From contig NZ_JAVFVV010000022.1 of NCBI RefSeq assembly GCF_030929505.1, positions 28,268-92,267 on the forward strand: a stretch of 64,000 nt of DNA, read 5' to 3'. This stretch comes from Mesorhizobium sp. LHD-90 (GTDB lineage Bacteria > Pseudomonadota > Alphaproteobacteria > Rhizobiales > Rhizobiaceae). Under the pieces are notes generated by a model. That model worked only from the letters and a program-made list of their open reading frames with translations, was not told the DNA's origin and did not search any database. A program made the translations under genes and the position numbers. Below, in pieces: positions 27,036 through 34,616 of the stretch; position 1 is the stretch's first letter; each line of letters opens with the position of its first letter.

Positions 27036-27962
27036 TTGCAAAAGGGTGTTCGTCACTTGCAACCGCTTCCCGCCTCCTCTGGCGACCTGATCGCCGATCG
27101 CCGCGCCGATTATGCCGAAATGCTGTTCGCCAATGGCGAGCACGCGGCGGCGGCCGAACTGATGCTCGGTGCGCTGGAACTCGCGCCCGGCTGGGCGATG
27201 GGCTGGTTCCGGCTCGGTGAGTTCCAGGAGGCAGCCGGCGCGCTATCCGAGGCGGAACGAGCCTGGCGCATGGCGCTGCAACTGGAGCCGGACGACCGGC
27301 CGGGTGCCGCCTTGAAGCTGCAACTGATCGGGGCGGCGCCTGTCGCAGCCGCGCCGCCCAGCGCCTTCGTCGAGACGCTCTTCGACCAGTATGCCGACAG
27401 TTTCGACGAGGCGCTGGTGAAGTCGCTCGGCTACCGGGCGCCGCACCTGCTCGAAGCGGCCATTCGGGCGGCCGCGCCCGATCGCCGGTTCCGGCGGGCC
27501 ATCGACCTCGGCTGCGGCACCGGGCTGATGGGCGAAAGGCTGCGGCCATTGGTCGATCGTTTGGAAGGCCATGACATCTCCGCCGCGATGCTGGCCAGGG
27601 CGAGAGCCCGAAACCTCTACGACCGGGTGGAAAAATCCGATCTGCAGACGCTTGCGCTCGAACCGTCCGCCGCCGATCTGGTCACCGCCGCCGATGTCTT
27701 CATGTATGTCGGCGCGCTGGAGCGGGTTTTTGCCACGGTTGCCAAGGGGCTGGCGAAGGACGGCCTGTTTGCCTTCACGGTTGAAAGGCATGATGGCCCT
27801 GAGGATTTTGTGCTGCGCGAAACGCGCCGCTACGCGCATTCCGAAAACTATGTGCGGCGGGTGCTAGGGGCTGATGGCCTGGAAATCGTCTCGCTGTCCA
27901 CCGATACGATCCGCATGGATCGCGCCGAACCAGTGACCGGTCTGATCGTGGTTTGCATGTGA
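27036..27962 (+). CDS. TPR-containing class I SAM-dependent methyltransferase
   Basis: This protein has up to 308 residues; starts are TTG 27036 or TTG 27057, neither with a strong ribosome site. Residues 20-95 look like TPR helices (ADYAEMLFANGEHAAAAELM, then LGEFQEAAGALSEAERAWRM). The methyltransferase domain has motif I AIDLGCGTGLMGERL (E/D-x-G-C-G-T-G) and later TAADVFMYVGAL. The substrate is unknown. It sits between the ligase/exonuclease and the helicase/PdeM blocks, divergent from the exonuclease. Whether it works with the repair genes or was inserted between them is open. Confidence 0.78.
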   Translation: MQKGVRHLQPLPASSGDLIADRRADYAEMLFANGEHAAAAELMLGALELAPGWAMGWFRLGEFQEAAGALSEAERAWRMALQLEPDDRPGAALKLQLIGAAPVAAAPPSAFVETLFDQYADSFDEALVKSLGYRAPHLLEAAIRAAAPDRRFRRAIDLGCGTGLMGERLRPLVDRLEGHDISAAMLARARARNLYDRVEKSDLQTLALEPSAADLVTAADVFMYVGALERVFATVAKGLAKDGLFAFTVERHDGPEDFVLRETRRYAHSENYVRRVLGADGLEIVSLSTDTIRMDRAEPVTGLIVVCM

Positions 27963-28869
27963 CCGTTGCGGTTTTGTGTTCATGCCGGTCTGGCCGGTTC
28001 GCCACCAAACCGAGCAACGGTTTTTTGGACAGCACCGATCGCCGCCACGCCCGCCTTCGCGTCTGGCCATTGTTGAGAGAACGCTCCCTTTCGGGAGTAG
28101 TCGGGAAGCGGGGCGCGAGGCCGTGCCTCCTAATTTATGATACGTGGCGCGACGTCCGCGCCCCGCCAGCGACTTTGGGCTCTGTCCCGTCCTGCTTCGC
28201 GACAGCTCCGGCTCCGGCTTTCGCCTCGGCTGGCCGTGCTTAAGCGCGTCGTCCAGCGCACACCGCACGTAGTTGCGGAGGGAGGACCTTCGGACAAAGC
28301 CTCCCCGGGCGCGGGTTACGTCTTCCCGCACCGGAGGCGCCGGTTCCTCCCCGCCTTCACACCGTCATGATCGGCGTTCCCGCAGGAGAAACTGGCAGCA
28401 AGTATGCGCGTGGTTTTGGGGAGGGGGACGGCGGGCACGATTTTTTTGTCGAAGGCGGTTGCGTCGCAGAAGTGCCTGCGGGCGATTTCAACGGGTTGGC
28501 GAAGGGGCGACCGACATCAGCCGAAAAATTTTCCCGATGGCGGCGATTTCCATCCCCTTTTTCGAGCGGTTTTGCTCGGCCTTTGACCACTGGCGCTACC
28601 CTTCATCGCCCTGCCGGTCACTTCTCACCGTGAAGAACGGGGAGAAGGACGACGTGGCGCCGATTTCGCCAACCAGCACGCCGGAGATTTTCGAAGAGAT
28701 CGCGGCAGGCGGGCCTCTCCCCGTTCTTCACGGGGCGAGGATGCCGGCAGGCAGGTGAGGGGTGGTGCGGAAGGGCCGGGCCATCCGTCGGCGAATCCGG
28801 TCCAACCTGACGGCGGCACATAGAAGACGCCTTCTCCTTTTTCGTGTTCTGGTTTAGTTCTTCCAAAAC
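27963..28869. other. 907-base intergenic stretch
   Basis: No gene is supported. Competing frames on both strands have Arg/Gly/Ser-rich shadow composition and no good ribosome site. The right part (28621-28770) is a palindromic repeat. The middle (about 28080-28380) has several GC-rich hairpins and may be a dispersed non-coding repeat; a database search would tell. Confidence 0.45.
28621..28770. repeat. palindromic intergenic element
   Basis: Perfect 18-base arms CCGTGAAGAACGGGGAGA (28628-28645) and its reverse complement (28716-28733) enclose a 70-base spacer, followed by GGCAGGCAGGTGAGGGG. The tail resembles the element at 26860-27030. Confidence 0.65.
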
Positions 28870-31536
28870 ATGAACCGGACAAGTCCAGTCGAAGCCGAGA
28901 CCGCGCCCGCGCTGCTGCCCGAGCCGTTCGTAAAATGGTTCGCCGAGCGCGGCTGGTCGCCGCGCGCCCATCAGATCGAGCTTCTGGCAAAGGCGCAGGC
29001 GGGAAATTCGGTGCTTCTGATCGCGCCGACCGGGGCGGGCAAGACGCTGGCCGGCTTCCTGCCGGCGCTGGTCGACCTGGCGACACGGCCGAAACGCAGG
29101 CCGGGCGAGGCGCATCGCGGCGTGCACACGCTCTACATCTCGCCGCTCAAGGCGCTGGCCGTCGACATCGAGCGCAATCTCGGCAAGCCGGTGGCCGAGA
29201 TCGGCCTGGCCGTCTCGATGGAGACGCGCACCGGCGACACGCCGGCGCACAAGCGCCAGCGTCAAAAATTTTCGCCGCCCGACATTTTGCTGACCACACC
29301 CGAGCAGCTTGCGCTGCTGATCGCCTCGCCGGATGCAAAGCGGTTCTTCGCCGGGCTGCGTTACGTAGTGCTGGACGAGCTGCATTCGCTGGTGACGTCG
29401 AAGCGCGGGCATCTGCTGTCGCTCGGCCTAGCGCGGCTGCGGCGTTTCTTCCCGAGATTGCAGGCGATCGGACTGTCGGCCACCGTCGCCCAGCCCGACG
29501 AGTTGCGGCGCTGGCTGGTGGCGCAATCTTTACCCTCCCCCTTGTGGGGAGGGTCGGCGCGCAGCGCCGGGGTGGGGGTGGACCATTCGGAAGTTGCAGT
29601 ACCCCCACCCCGTCTCGCGTCTTCCGCTCCGCTTCAGCCGCTCGCCGACCCTCCCCACAGGGGGGAGGGTAACGCTGCGATGGCCGAGGTCATCACCGTG
29701 ACCGGCGGCGCCAAGCCGGACATCTCCATCCTCGATTCCGAAGAGCGCGTGCCCTGGGCCGGGCATTCGTCGCGCTACGCCATTCCCGAGATCTACGCTG
29801 AGATCCGCAGGCACAGGACGACGCTGCTGTTCGTCAATACCCGCAGCCAGGCGGAGATGCTGTTTTCCGAATTGTGGCGGGTCAACGAGGACACGCTGCC
29901 GATCGCGCTGCATCACGGCTCGCTCGACGTCAGCCAGCGGCGGCGCGTCGAGAAGGCGATGGAGACGGGGAGCCTGCGCGCCATCGTGGCCACCTCGACG
30001 CTCGATCTCGGCATCGACTGGGGCGACGTCGACCTCGTCGTGCATGTCGGCGCGCCGAAAGGCGCCAGCCGGCTCGCCCAGCGCATCGGCCGTGCGAACC
30101 ACCGGCTGGACGAACCCAGCAAGGCGATCCTCATCCCGGCGAACCGCTTCGAGGTTCTGGAATGCCGCGCCGCGGTGGAGGCCAACTATCTCGGCGCGCA
30201 GGACACGCCGCCGCTGGTCGACGGCGCGCTCGACGTGCTGGCCCAGCACATCCTGGGCAGCGCCTGCGCCGAATCCTTCGACGCGACCGAACTTTTCGAG
30301 GAGGTGCGGGGGGCGGCGCCCTATGCCTCGCTGACGCGCGAAACATTCGACCGCGCCGTCGATTTCGTCGCCACCGGCGGCTACGCGCTGCGCACCTATG
30401 AGCGCTACGCCAAGATAAGGCAGACCAAGGAAGGCAAGTGGCGCATCTCGCATCCGCGCTTTGCCCAGCAATACCGGCTGAATGTCGGCACCATCGTCGA
30501 GGCGCCGTATCTGACGCTGCGTTATGCGCGCTCGGGCCGCGGCGTCGCCTCGCGCGGCGGTCCGGTGCTGGGAAAAATCGAGGAAGGTTTTCTGGAATCG
30601 ATCTCGCCCGGCGACACGTTTCTGTTCGCCGGAAAGGTGTTGCGGCTGGAAGGCATCCGCGAGACCGAAGCCTTTGTTTCCAATGCTGTCGGCAACGATC
30701 CGCGCATCCCGGTCTATGCGGGCGGAAAGTTCCCGCTGTCCACGTATCTGGCAGAGCAGGTGCGCGGCATGCTGGCCGATCCCGGCCGCTGGAAGGCGTT
30801 GCCCGACCAGGTGTCGGACTGGCTGCGCATGCAGGCGGAAAAATCGGTGCTGCCGCGCCGCGAGGACCTGCTGGTCGAGACGTTTCCGCGCGGCAACCGC
30901 CATTACATGGTGTGTTATCCGTTTGAGGGCCGGCTGGCGCACCAGACGCTGGGCATGCTTTTGACGCGGCGGCTGGACCGCGCCGGCGCGCGGCCGCTCG
31001 GCTTCGTCGCCACCGACTATTCGCTGGCCGTCTGGGGGCTCGACGACATGGGCGCGCTGTTCAGGAGCGGAAAGCTGCCGCTTGCAAGACTGTTCGACGA
31101 GGACATGCTTGGCGACGATCTGGAGGATTGGCTGGCGGACAGCTATCTGCTCAAGCGCATGTTCCGCAATTGCGCGCTGATCTCCGGCCTGATCGAGAAG
31201 CGCCATCCCGGACAGGAAAAGAGCGGCCGGCAGGTGACGGTGTCGGCGGACCTGATCTACGACGTGCTCAGAACGCACGAGCCGGACCACATTTTGTTGC
31301 AGGCGACCCGCGCCGACGCCGCGACCGGACTACTCGATGTCAGGAGACTGGCGGAGATGCTCTCGCGCATTCCCGGTCGAATCGTGCATAAAAGGCTGGA
31401 GCATATTTCGCCGCTGGCCGTCCCGATCATGCTGGAGATCGGTAAGGAACGGGTACCGGGCGAGGCCAACGAGACGTTGCTCGAGGAAGCGTCGCTGGTG
31501 GCGGAGGCCATGGGTACGGTCGTGGAGATGCAATGA
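28870..31536 (+). CDS. ligase-associated DNA damage response DEXH-box helicase (Lhr-core type)
   Basis: This 888-residue SF2 helicase has Walker A IAPTGAGKT (51-59), VVLDELHSL (D-E-x-H box, 169-172), GLSATVAQP (201-209), then STLDLGIDWGDVD and QRIGRANHR (motif VI), followed by the Lhr-type C-terminal domains. It matches TIGR04121. Such proteins are ATP-driven 3'-5' translocases that work with the linked ligase, exonuclease and Mn-dependent phosphoesterase. Oddly, residues about 220-269 (SLPSPLWGGS to RGEGN) are the translation of a palindromic repeat inserted in frame between helicase motif III and the next conserved block (ITVTGGAKPDISILDS). The stop overlaps pdeM by ATGA. Confidence 0.92.
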   Translation: MNRTSPVEAETAPALLPEPFVKWFAERGWSPRAHQIELLAKAQAGNSVLLIAPTGAGKTLAGFLPALVDLATRPKRRPGEAHRGVHTLYISPLKALAVDIERNLGKPVAEIGLAVSMETRTGDTPAHKRQRQKFSPPDILLTTPEQLALLIASPDAKRFFAGLRYVVLDELHSLVTSKRGHLLSLGLARLRRFFPRLQAIGLSATVAQPDELRRWLVAQSLPSPLWGGSARSAGVGVDHSEVAVPPPRLASSAPLQPLADPPHRGEGNAAMAEVITVTGGAKPDISILDSEERVPWAGHSSRYAIPEIYAEIRRHRTTLLFVNTRSQAEMLFSELWRVNEDTLPIALHHGSLDVSQRRRVEKAMETGSLRAIVATSTLDLGIDWGDVDLVVHVGAPKGASRLAQRIGRANHRLDEPSKAILIPANRFEVLECRAAVEANYLGAQDTPPLVDGALDVLAQHILGSACAESFDATELFEEVRGAAPYASLTRETFDRAVDFVATGGYALRTYERYAKIRQTKEGKWRISHPRFAQQYRLNVGTIVEAPYLTLRYARSGRGVASRGGPVLGKIEEGFLESISPGDTFLFAGKVLRLEGIRETEAFVSNAVGNDPRIPVYAGGKFPLSTYLAEQVRGMLADPGRWKALPDQVSDWLRMQAEKSVLPRREDLLVETFPRGNRHYMVCYPFEGRLAHQTLGMLLTRRLDRAGARPLGFVATDYSLAVWGLDDMGALFRSGKLPLARLFDEDMLGDDLEDWLADSYLLKRMFRNCALISGLIEKRHPGQEKSGRQVTVSADLIYDVLRTHEPDHILLQATRADAATGLLDVRRLAEMLSRIPGRIVHKRLEHISPLAVPIMLEIGKERVPGEANETLLEEASLVAEAMGTVVEMQ
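29530..29672. repeat. palindromic repeat inserted in frame in the helicase gene
   Basis: Arms of 30 bases (29530-29559 and 29643-29672) are reverse complements with one mismatch: TTACCCTCCCCCTTGTGGGG begins the left arm, and CCGACCCTCCCCACAGGGGG is the inner part of the right arm. It has the look of a nomadic rhizobial intergenic repeat but lies inside the coding sequence and keeps the frame open. Confidence 0.85.
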
Positions 31537-32243
31537 GCGCCGTTGGCGTCGCAAAGGGTTTTGCCATAGGCACGGTGGAGGTCGCCGGCGAACGCGCGGT
31601 CTGCGACCGGCGCGGCGCGCTGTTCTTTCCAAGCCAGCAATTGCTCGCCGTCTCCGACCTGCATCTGGAAAAAGGCTCGTCGGCGGCACGGCGCGGTTCG
31701 CTGCTGCCGCCCTACGACACGGCCGCAACGCTCGCGGTGCTGCAATCGGTGATCGACGATTTTCGGCCGAAAATCGTCGTCAGCCTCGGTGACAGCTTTC
31801 ATGACGGGGAAGGCGCGGCGCGCCTGCCGGAGATTTTCCGCGCCGCGCTGTCGGCGCTGATGGCGGGACGCGACTGGTTCTGGGTGAGCGGCAACCACGA
31901 TCCCGATCCGCCGGCCGGCGTGGGCGGCGAAAGCGTGCGCGAGATTTCGCTGGGTTCCATACTGTTCCGGCACGAGCCGTCGGCGGGCGAGGCGGCGGGC
32001 GAGATCGCCGGCCATCTGCACCCTTGCGCCCGCATCGTGCAGCGCGGCCGATCGGTGCGCCGGCGCTGCTTCGCCACCGACGGCAGCCGCATGATCATGC
32101 CGGCCTTCGGCGCCTATACCGGTTCGCTCAACGTACTCGACCGCGCCTTTGCCGGCCTGTTCCGGCGCGATGGTCTGATGGCGCACATGCTCGGCGCAGA
32201 TCGTACGTATCCGATCGCGGGCAGGATGCTGCGGCCAGGTTGA
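31533..32243 (+). CDS. pdeM: ligase-associated DNA damage response endonuclease PdeM (metallophosphoesterase)
   Basis: This 236-residue calcineurin-type phosphoesterase has all metal-binding motifs: AVSDLHLEKG (D-x-H), SLGDSFHD (G-D), VSGNHDPD (G-N-H-D) and AGHLHP (G-H-x-H). It matches the ligase-associated PdeM family (TIGR04123), Mn-dependent nucleases that process DNA ends. The four-base overlap with the helicase stop points to translational coupling. It completes the four-gene repair set. Confidence 0.9.
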   Translation: MSAVGVAKGFAIGTVEVAGERAVCDRRGALFFPSQQLLAVSDLHLEKGSSAARRGSLLPPYDTAATLAVLQSVIDDFRPKIVVSLGDSFHDGEGAARLPEIFRAALSALMAGRDWFWVSGNHDPDPPAGVGGESVREISLGSILFRHEPSAGEAAGEIAGHLHPCARIVQRGRSVRRRCFATDGSRMIMPAFGAYTGSLNVLDRAFAGLFRRDGLMAHMLGADRTYPIAGRMLRPG

Positions 32244-32246
32244 GGA

Positions 32247-32735
32247 TCAACTGGTCGCGGCGAAGGCGAGCAACAGCGTGGCTACCGCGCCCAGGGTAAG
32301 GATCATCCGCAGCCGGCCATACCATTCCGGCAGCCTGTTGTCGTAGGCTGCCAGCGCGTCCCAGGCTCCGAGCGCGGCGAAGGCCACTGCCAGGACCGCG
32401 AAAGAGAGCGGGACCGGCATGGCGACCGCGATCCAGCCGACAAAGGCGGGCGGCAGCGTCAGCCAAAGCTCGCTCGGCCTTGCCGGCCGTTCCGGCGACA
32501 GCGCCGCGCCCCAGCGCACGCCGCCGAGAAAGGACAGCACGACCGCGCCGTAGACCGATAGCAGCAGGACGGTTCCGCCGCGCCACGGATGATCCGGCGC
32601 GATGCCGTAGAGCCAGAGCGCCAGCACGATGAACGGCGTCAGCCCGAGATAGCCGGCAATGCGGCCCGCCGCCTGGAAAGGCCCGTCGGCCTCCGCGGCC
32701 GGCTGTTCCATCTCCTCCGCGGCGCCCTCAGTCAC
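32247..32735 (-). CDS. DUF3429 domain-containing membrane protein
   Basis: The start is GTG 32735, or ATG 32711 as an alternative. This protein of up to 162 residues has about five membrane helices (for example LGLTPFIVLALWLYGI and AVLAVAFAALGAWDALAA) and YGAVVLSFLGGVRWGAAL, the most recognisable stretch of DUF3429. Function unknown. The GTG start overlaps the upstream gene by eight bases, so it is probably cotranscribed with the TIGR02186 and TauE/SafE genes. It converges on pdeM with only three bases between. Confidence 0.82.
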   Translation of the reverse strand: MTEGAAEEMEQPAAEADGPFQAAGRIAGYLGLTPFIVLALWLYGIAPDHPWRGGTVLLLSVYGAVVLSFLGGVRWGAALSPERPARPSELWLTLPPAFVGWIAVAMPVPLSFAVLAVAFAALGAWDALAAYDNRLPEWYGRLRMILTLGAVATLLLAFAATS

Positions 32736-33519
32736 GGCGGAAGACGATCCGGCCGAGCCAGCCCGTCACGATCGCCAGACCGACCGCGCAGAAGCCGTAG
32801 AAAAGGCCGTGATTGGTCGAAAGCCGGAACAGCATCTGCTCGAAGCCGGACTTGACGATGGCGAGTTGCGCCGACGTCTCCTTGATGAAGAGCCCGTTGC
32901 GGAACAGGAAGGCACGCGCCTTGTGGGTGCCGACCGGCACATCGGGCGCGAGTTCCACCGTGGCGCGGAACAGGTTGGACGACAGGAACTGCACGCCGCC
33001 GACGCGTTCGTTGAAGAGGCCGACCGCCTCCTTGCGCTCGCGCAGCGCCGCCCGGAATTGTTCCACCGTGGCCGGCGGCTGGCCCTGCTCGGCGGGCTGG
33101 ATGTGCAGAAAGTCGGTGCCCAGCGCCAATCGCTTGAAGCTGTTGGGATCGGCGATGTCCTGTGGTGGCCGCGTCGTCGAGATCGAGTAGGATTCCGGCA
33201 CGTTGACGAAGGATTCGGACTGGGTGTTCATCCAGATGCCGAGCACCCGGTCCTTGCGGCGCACCGTGACCGGGCGCGCCGGCCCTTCCAGGACGACGAT
33301 GACGTCGTAGCGGCCCTGCCGGCTGACCTGCGGATCGGGGTTCTCCAGCGAGCCGAAGATGGTCAGGTCCGCGCCGGAGAAGTCGGCGGTGATGCGGATG
33401 ACATCCGTCGACAGGCCGATCTGTATGCCCTCCGGCGGCCGCGCCGCCGGCTCCTGGGCGAATGCCGGGGTCAGGAGAGCGAGCAAGGCGAGCCAGCAAA
33501 GCGTCAGGCGGGCCCGCAT
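32728..33519 (-). CDS. TIGR02186 family protein (secreted, membrane-anchored)
   Basis: This 263-residue protein starts at ATG 33519. It has a signal peptide (LCWLALLALLTPAFA, cleavage near AFA-QEP), a beta-rich domain with GLSTDVIRITADFSG and DVIVVLEGPARPVTVRRKD, and a C-terminal membrane helix LFYGFCAVGLAIVTGWLG ending in RRD. This pattern matches the conserved alphaproteobacterial family TIGR02186, which is usually next to a TauE/SafE permease, as here (2 bases apart). Most of the protein should lie in the periplasm. Function unknown; an accessory role to the transporter is inferred. Confidence 0.83.
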   Translation of the reverse strand: MRARLTLCWLALLALLTPAFAQEPAARPPEGIQIGLSTDVIRITADFSGADLTIFGSLENPDPQVSRQGRYDVIVVLEGPARPVTVRRKDRVLGIWMNTQSESFVNVPESYSISTTRPPQDIADPNSFKRLALGTDFLHIQPAEQGQPPATVEQFRAALRERKEAVGLFNERVGGVQFLSSNLFRATVELAPDVPVGTHKARAFLFRNGLFIKETSAQLAIVKSGFEQMLFRLSTNHGLFYGFCAVGLAIVTGWLGRIVFRRD

Positions 33520-33521
33520 CG

Positions 33522-34439
33522 TCAGATTCCGGGAGCCAGTGAATAGATGCTGGGCGGCGGCAGGAACAGGTCGAAGGCGAGCCGGATCGCAACCGCCAGC
33601 ACCAGCAGCGCCAGCAACGCCCGCAATTGCTCGCCGCGCAGCTTCTGCCCGGCCTTGGCGCCGTACTGCGCGCCGGCGACGCCGCCCACCATGAGGACAA
33701 AGGCCAGCACGACGTCGACGGTCTGGTTGGTCGAGGCATGCACGATGGTCGTATAGGCGGCGACGAAGATGATCTGGAACAGCGAGGTCCCGACCACGAC
33801 ATTGGTCGGCACTTTCAAGAGATAGATCAGCGCCGGCACCATGATGAAGCCGCCGCCGACGCCCATCACCGACGACAGCAGGCCGATGCCGGCGCCCAGG
33901 CCCAGCACGGGAATGACGCTGACGAACAGTTTTGACGCGCGAAAGCGCATTTTCAGCGGCAGGCGATGGATCCAGTTGTGCTGCCCCGGCCGCTTGAGCG
34001 AGGGCGGAGCACCGCCGCGCGTCCGCCTGATCGCGTTGACGCTTTCGACCAGCATCAGCCCGCCGACCATGCCGAGGAAGACGACGTAGATCAGCGAGAT
34101 GATGAGGTCGAGCTGGCCGAGGCTTCTCAGCAGCGTGAAGATATAGATTCCGATCGTCGACCCGAATATGCCGCCGACCAGCAGCACCGTGCCGAGCTTG
34201 AAGTCGAGGGTTCCGCGCTTGACGTGCGCCAGCGCTCCCGAGAAGGACGACGCTATCACCTGGTTGGCGCCGGTCGCCACCGCGATCGCCGGCGGAATGT
34301 TGTAGAAGATCAGCAGCGGCGTGATCAGAAATCCGCCGCCCACCCCGAACATGCCCGAAAGAAATCCCACCGCCGCGCCCATCGCGAGCAGGACGAGGAT
34401 ATTGACCGACATTTCTGCGATCGGGAGATAGATGCCCAC
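33522..34439 (-). CDS. sulfite exporter TauE/SafE family permease
   Basis: This 305-residue permease has two repeated halves, each with the family motif: GFLSGMFGVGGGFLITPLL near residue 25 and LLSSVMGVGGGFIMVPALIY near 195. Eight or so membrane helices and length fit the TSUP family (PF01925), which moves sulfite, sulfoacetate or related organosulfur anions. It is the first gene of the minus-strand set with the TIGR02186 and DUF3429 genes. The exact substrate is unknown. Confidence 0.9.
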   Translation of the reverse strand: MGIYLPIAEMSVNILVLLAMGAAVGFLSGMFGVGGGFLITPLLIFYNIPPAIAVATGANQVIASSFSGALAHVKRGTLDFKLGTVLLVGGIFGSTIGIYIFTLLRSLGQLDLIISLIYVVFLGMVGGLMLVESVNAIRRTRGGAPPSLKRPGQHNWIHRLPLKMRFRASKLFVSVIPVLGLGAGIGLLSSVMGVGGGFIMVPALIYLLKVPTNVVVGTSLFQIIFVAAYTTIVHASTNQTVDVVLAFVLMVGGVAGAQYGAKAGQKLRGEQLRALLALLVLAVAIRLAFDLFLPPPSIYSLAPGI

Positions 34440-34616
34440 CCGTGAAACTCGACTGCAAATGCGGTACGTCGAAGCGTGCCAAAAACACCTTCGTGACTAG
34501 TAAGCACATGCGCCCACATTGCGGCGAAGTCAAACTTCGCGGCAATGCCGAAACAAAAATTATCTCAACGGGTTAAATTCACGCGAGCGGCCGGGCGAGC
34601 CGGCCTGGCCGGGCTT

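Noticed and set aside
27864..28331. 155-codon minus-strand frame in the gap before the helicase
   Set aside because: It overlaps the methyltransferase end, lacks a ribosome site and competes with other frames of similar quality.
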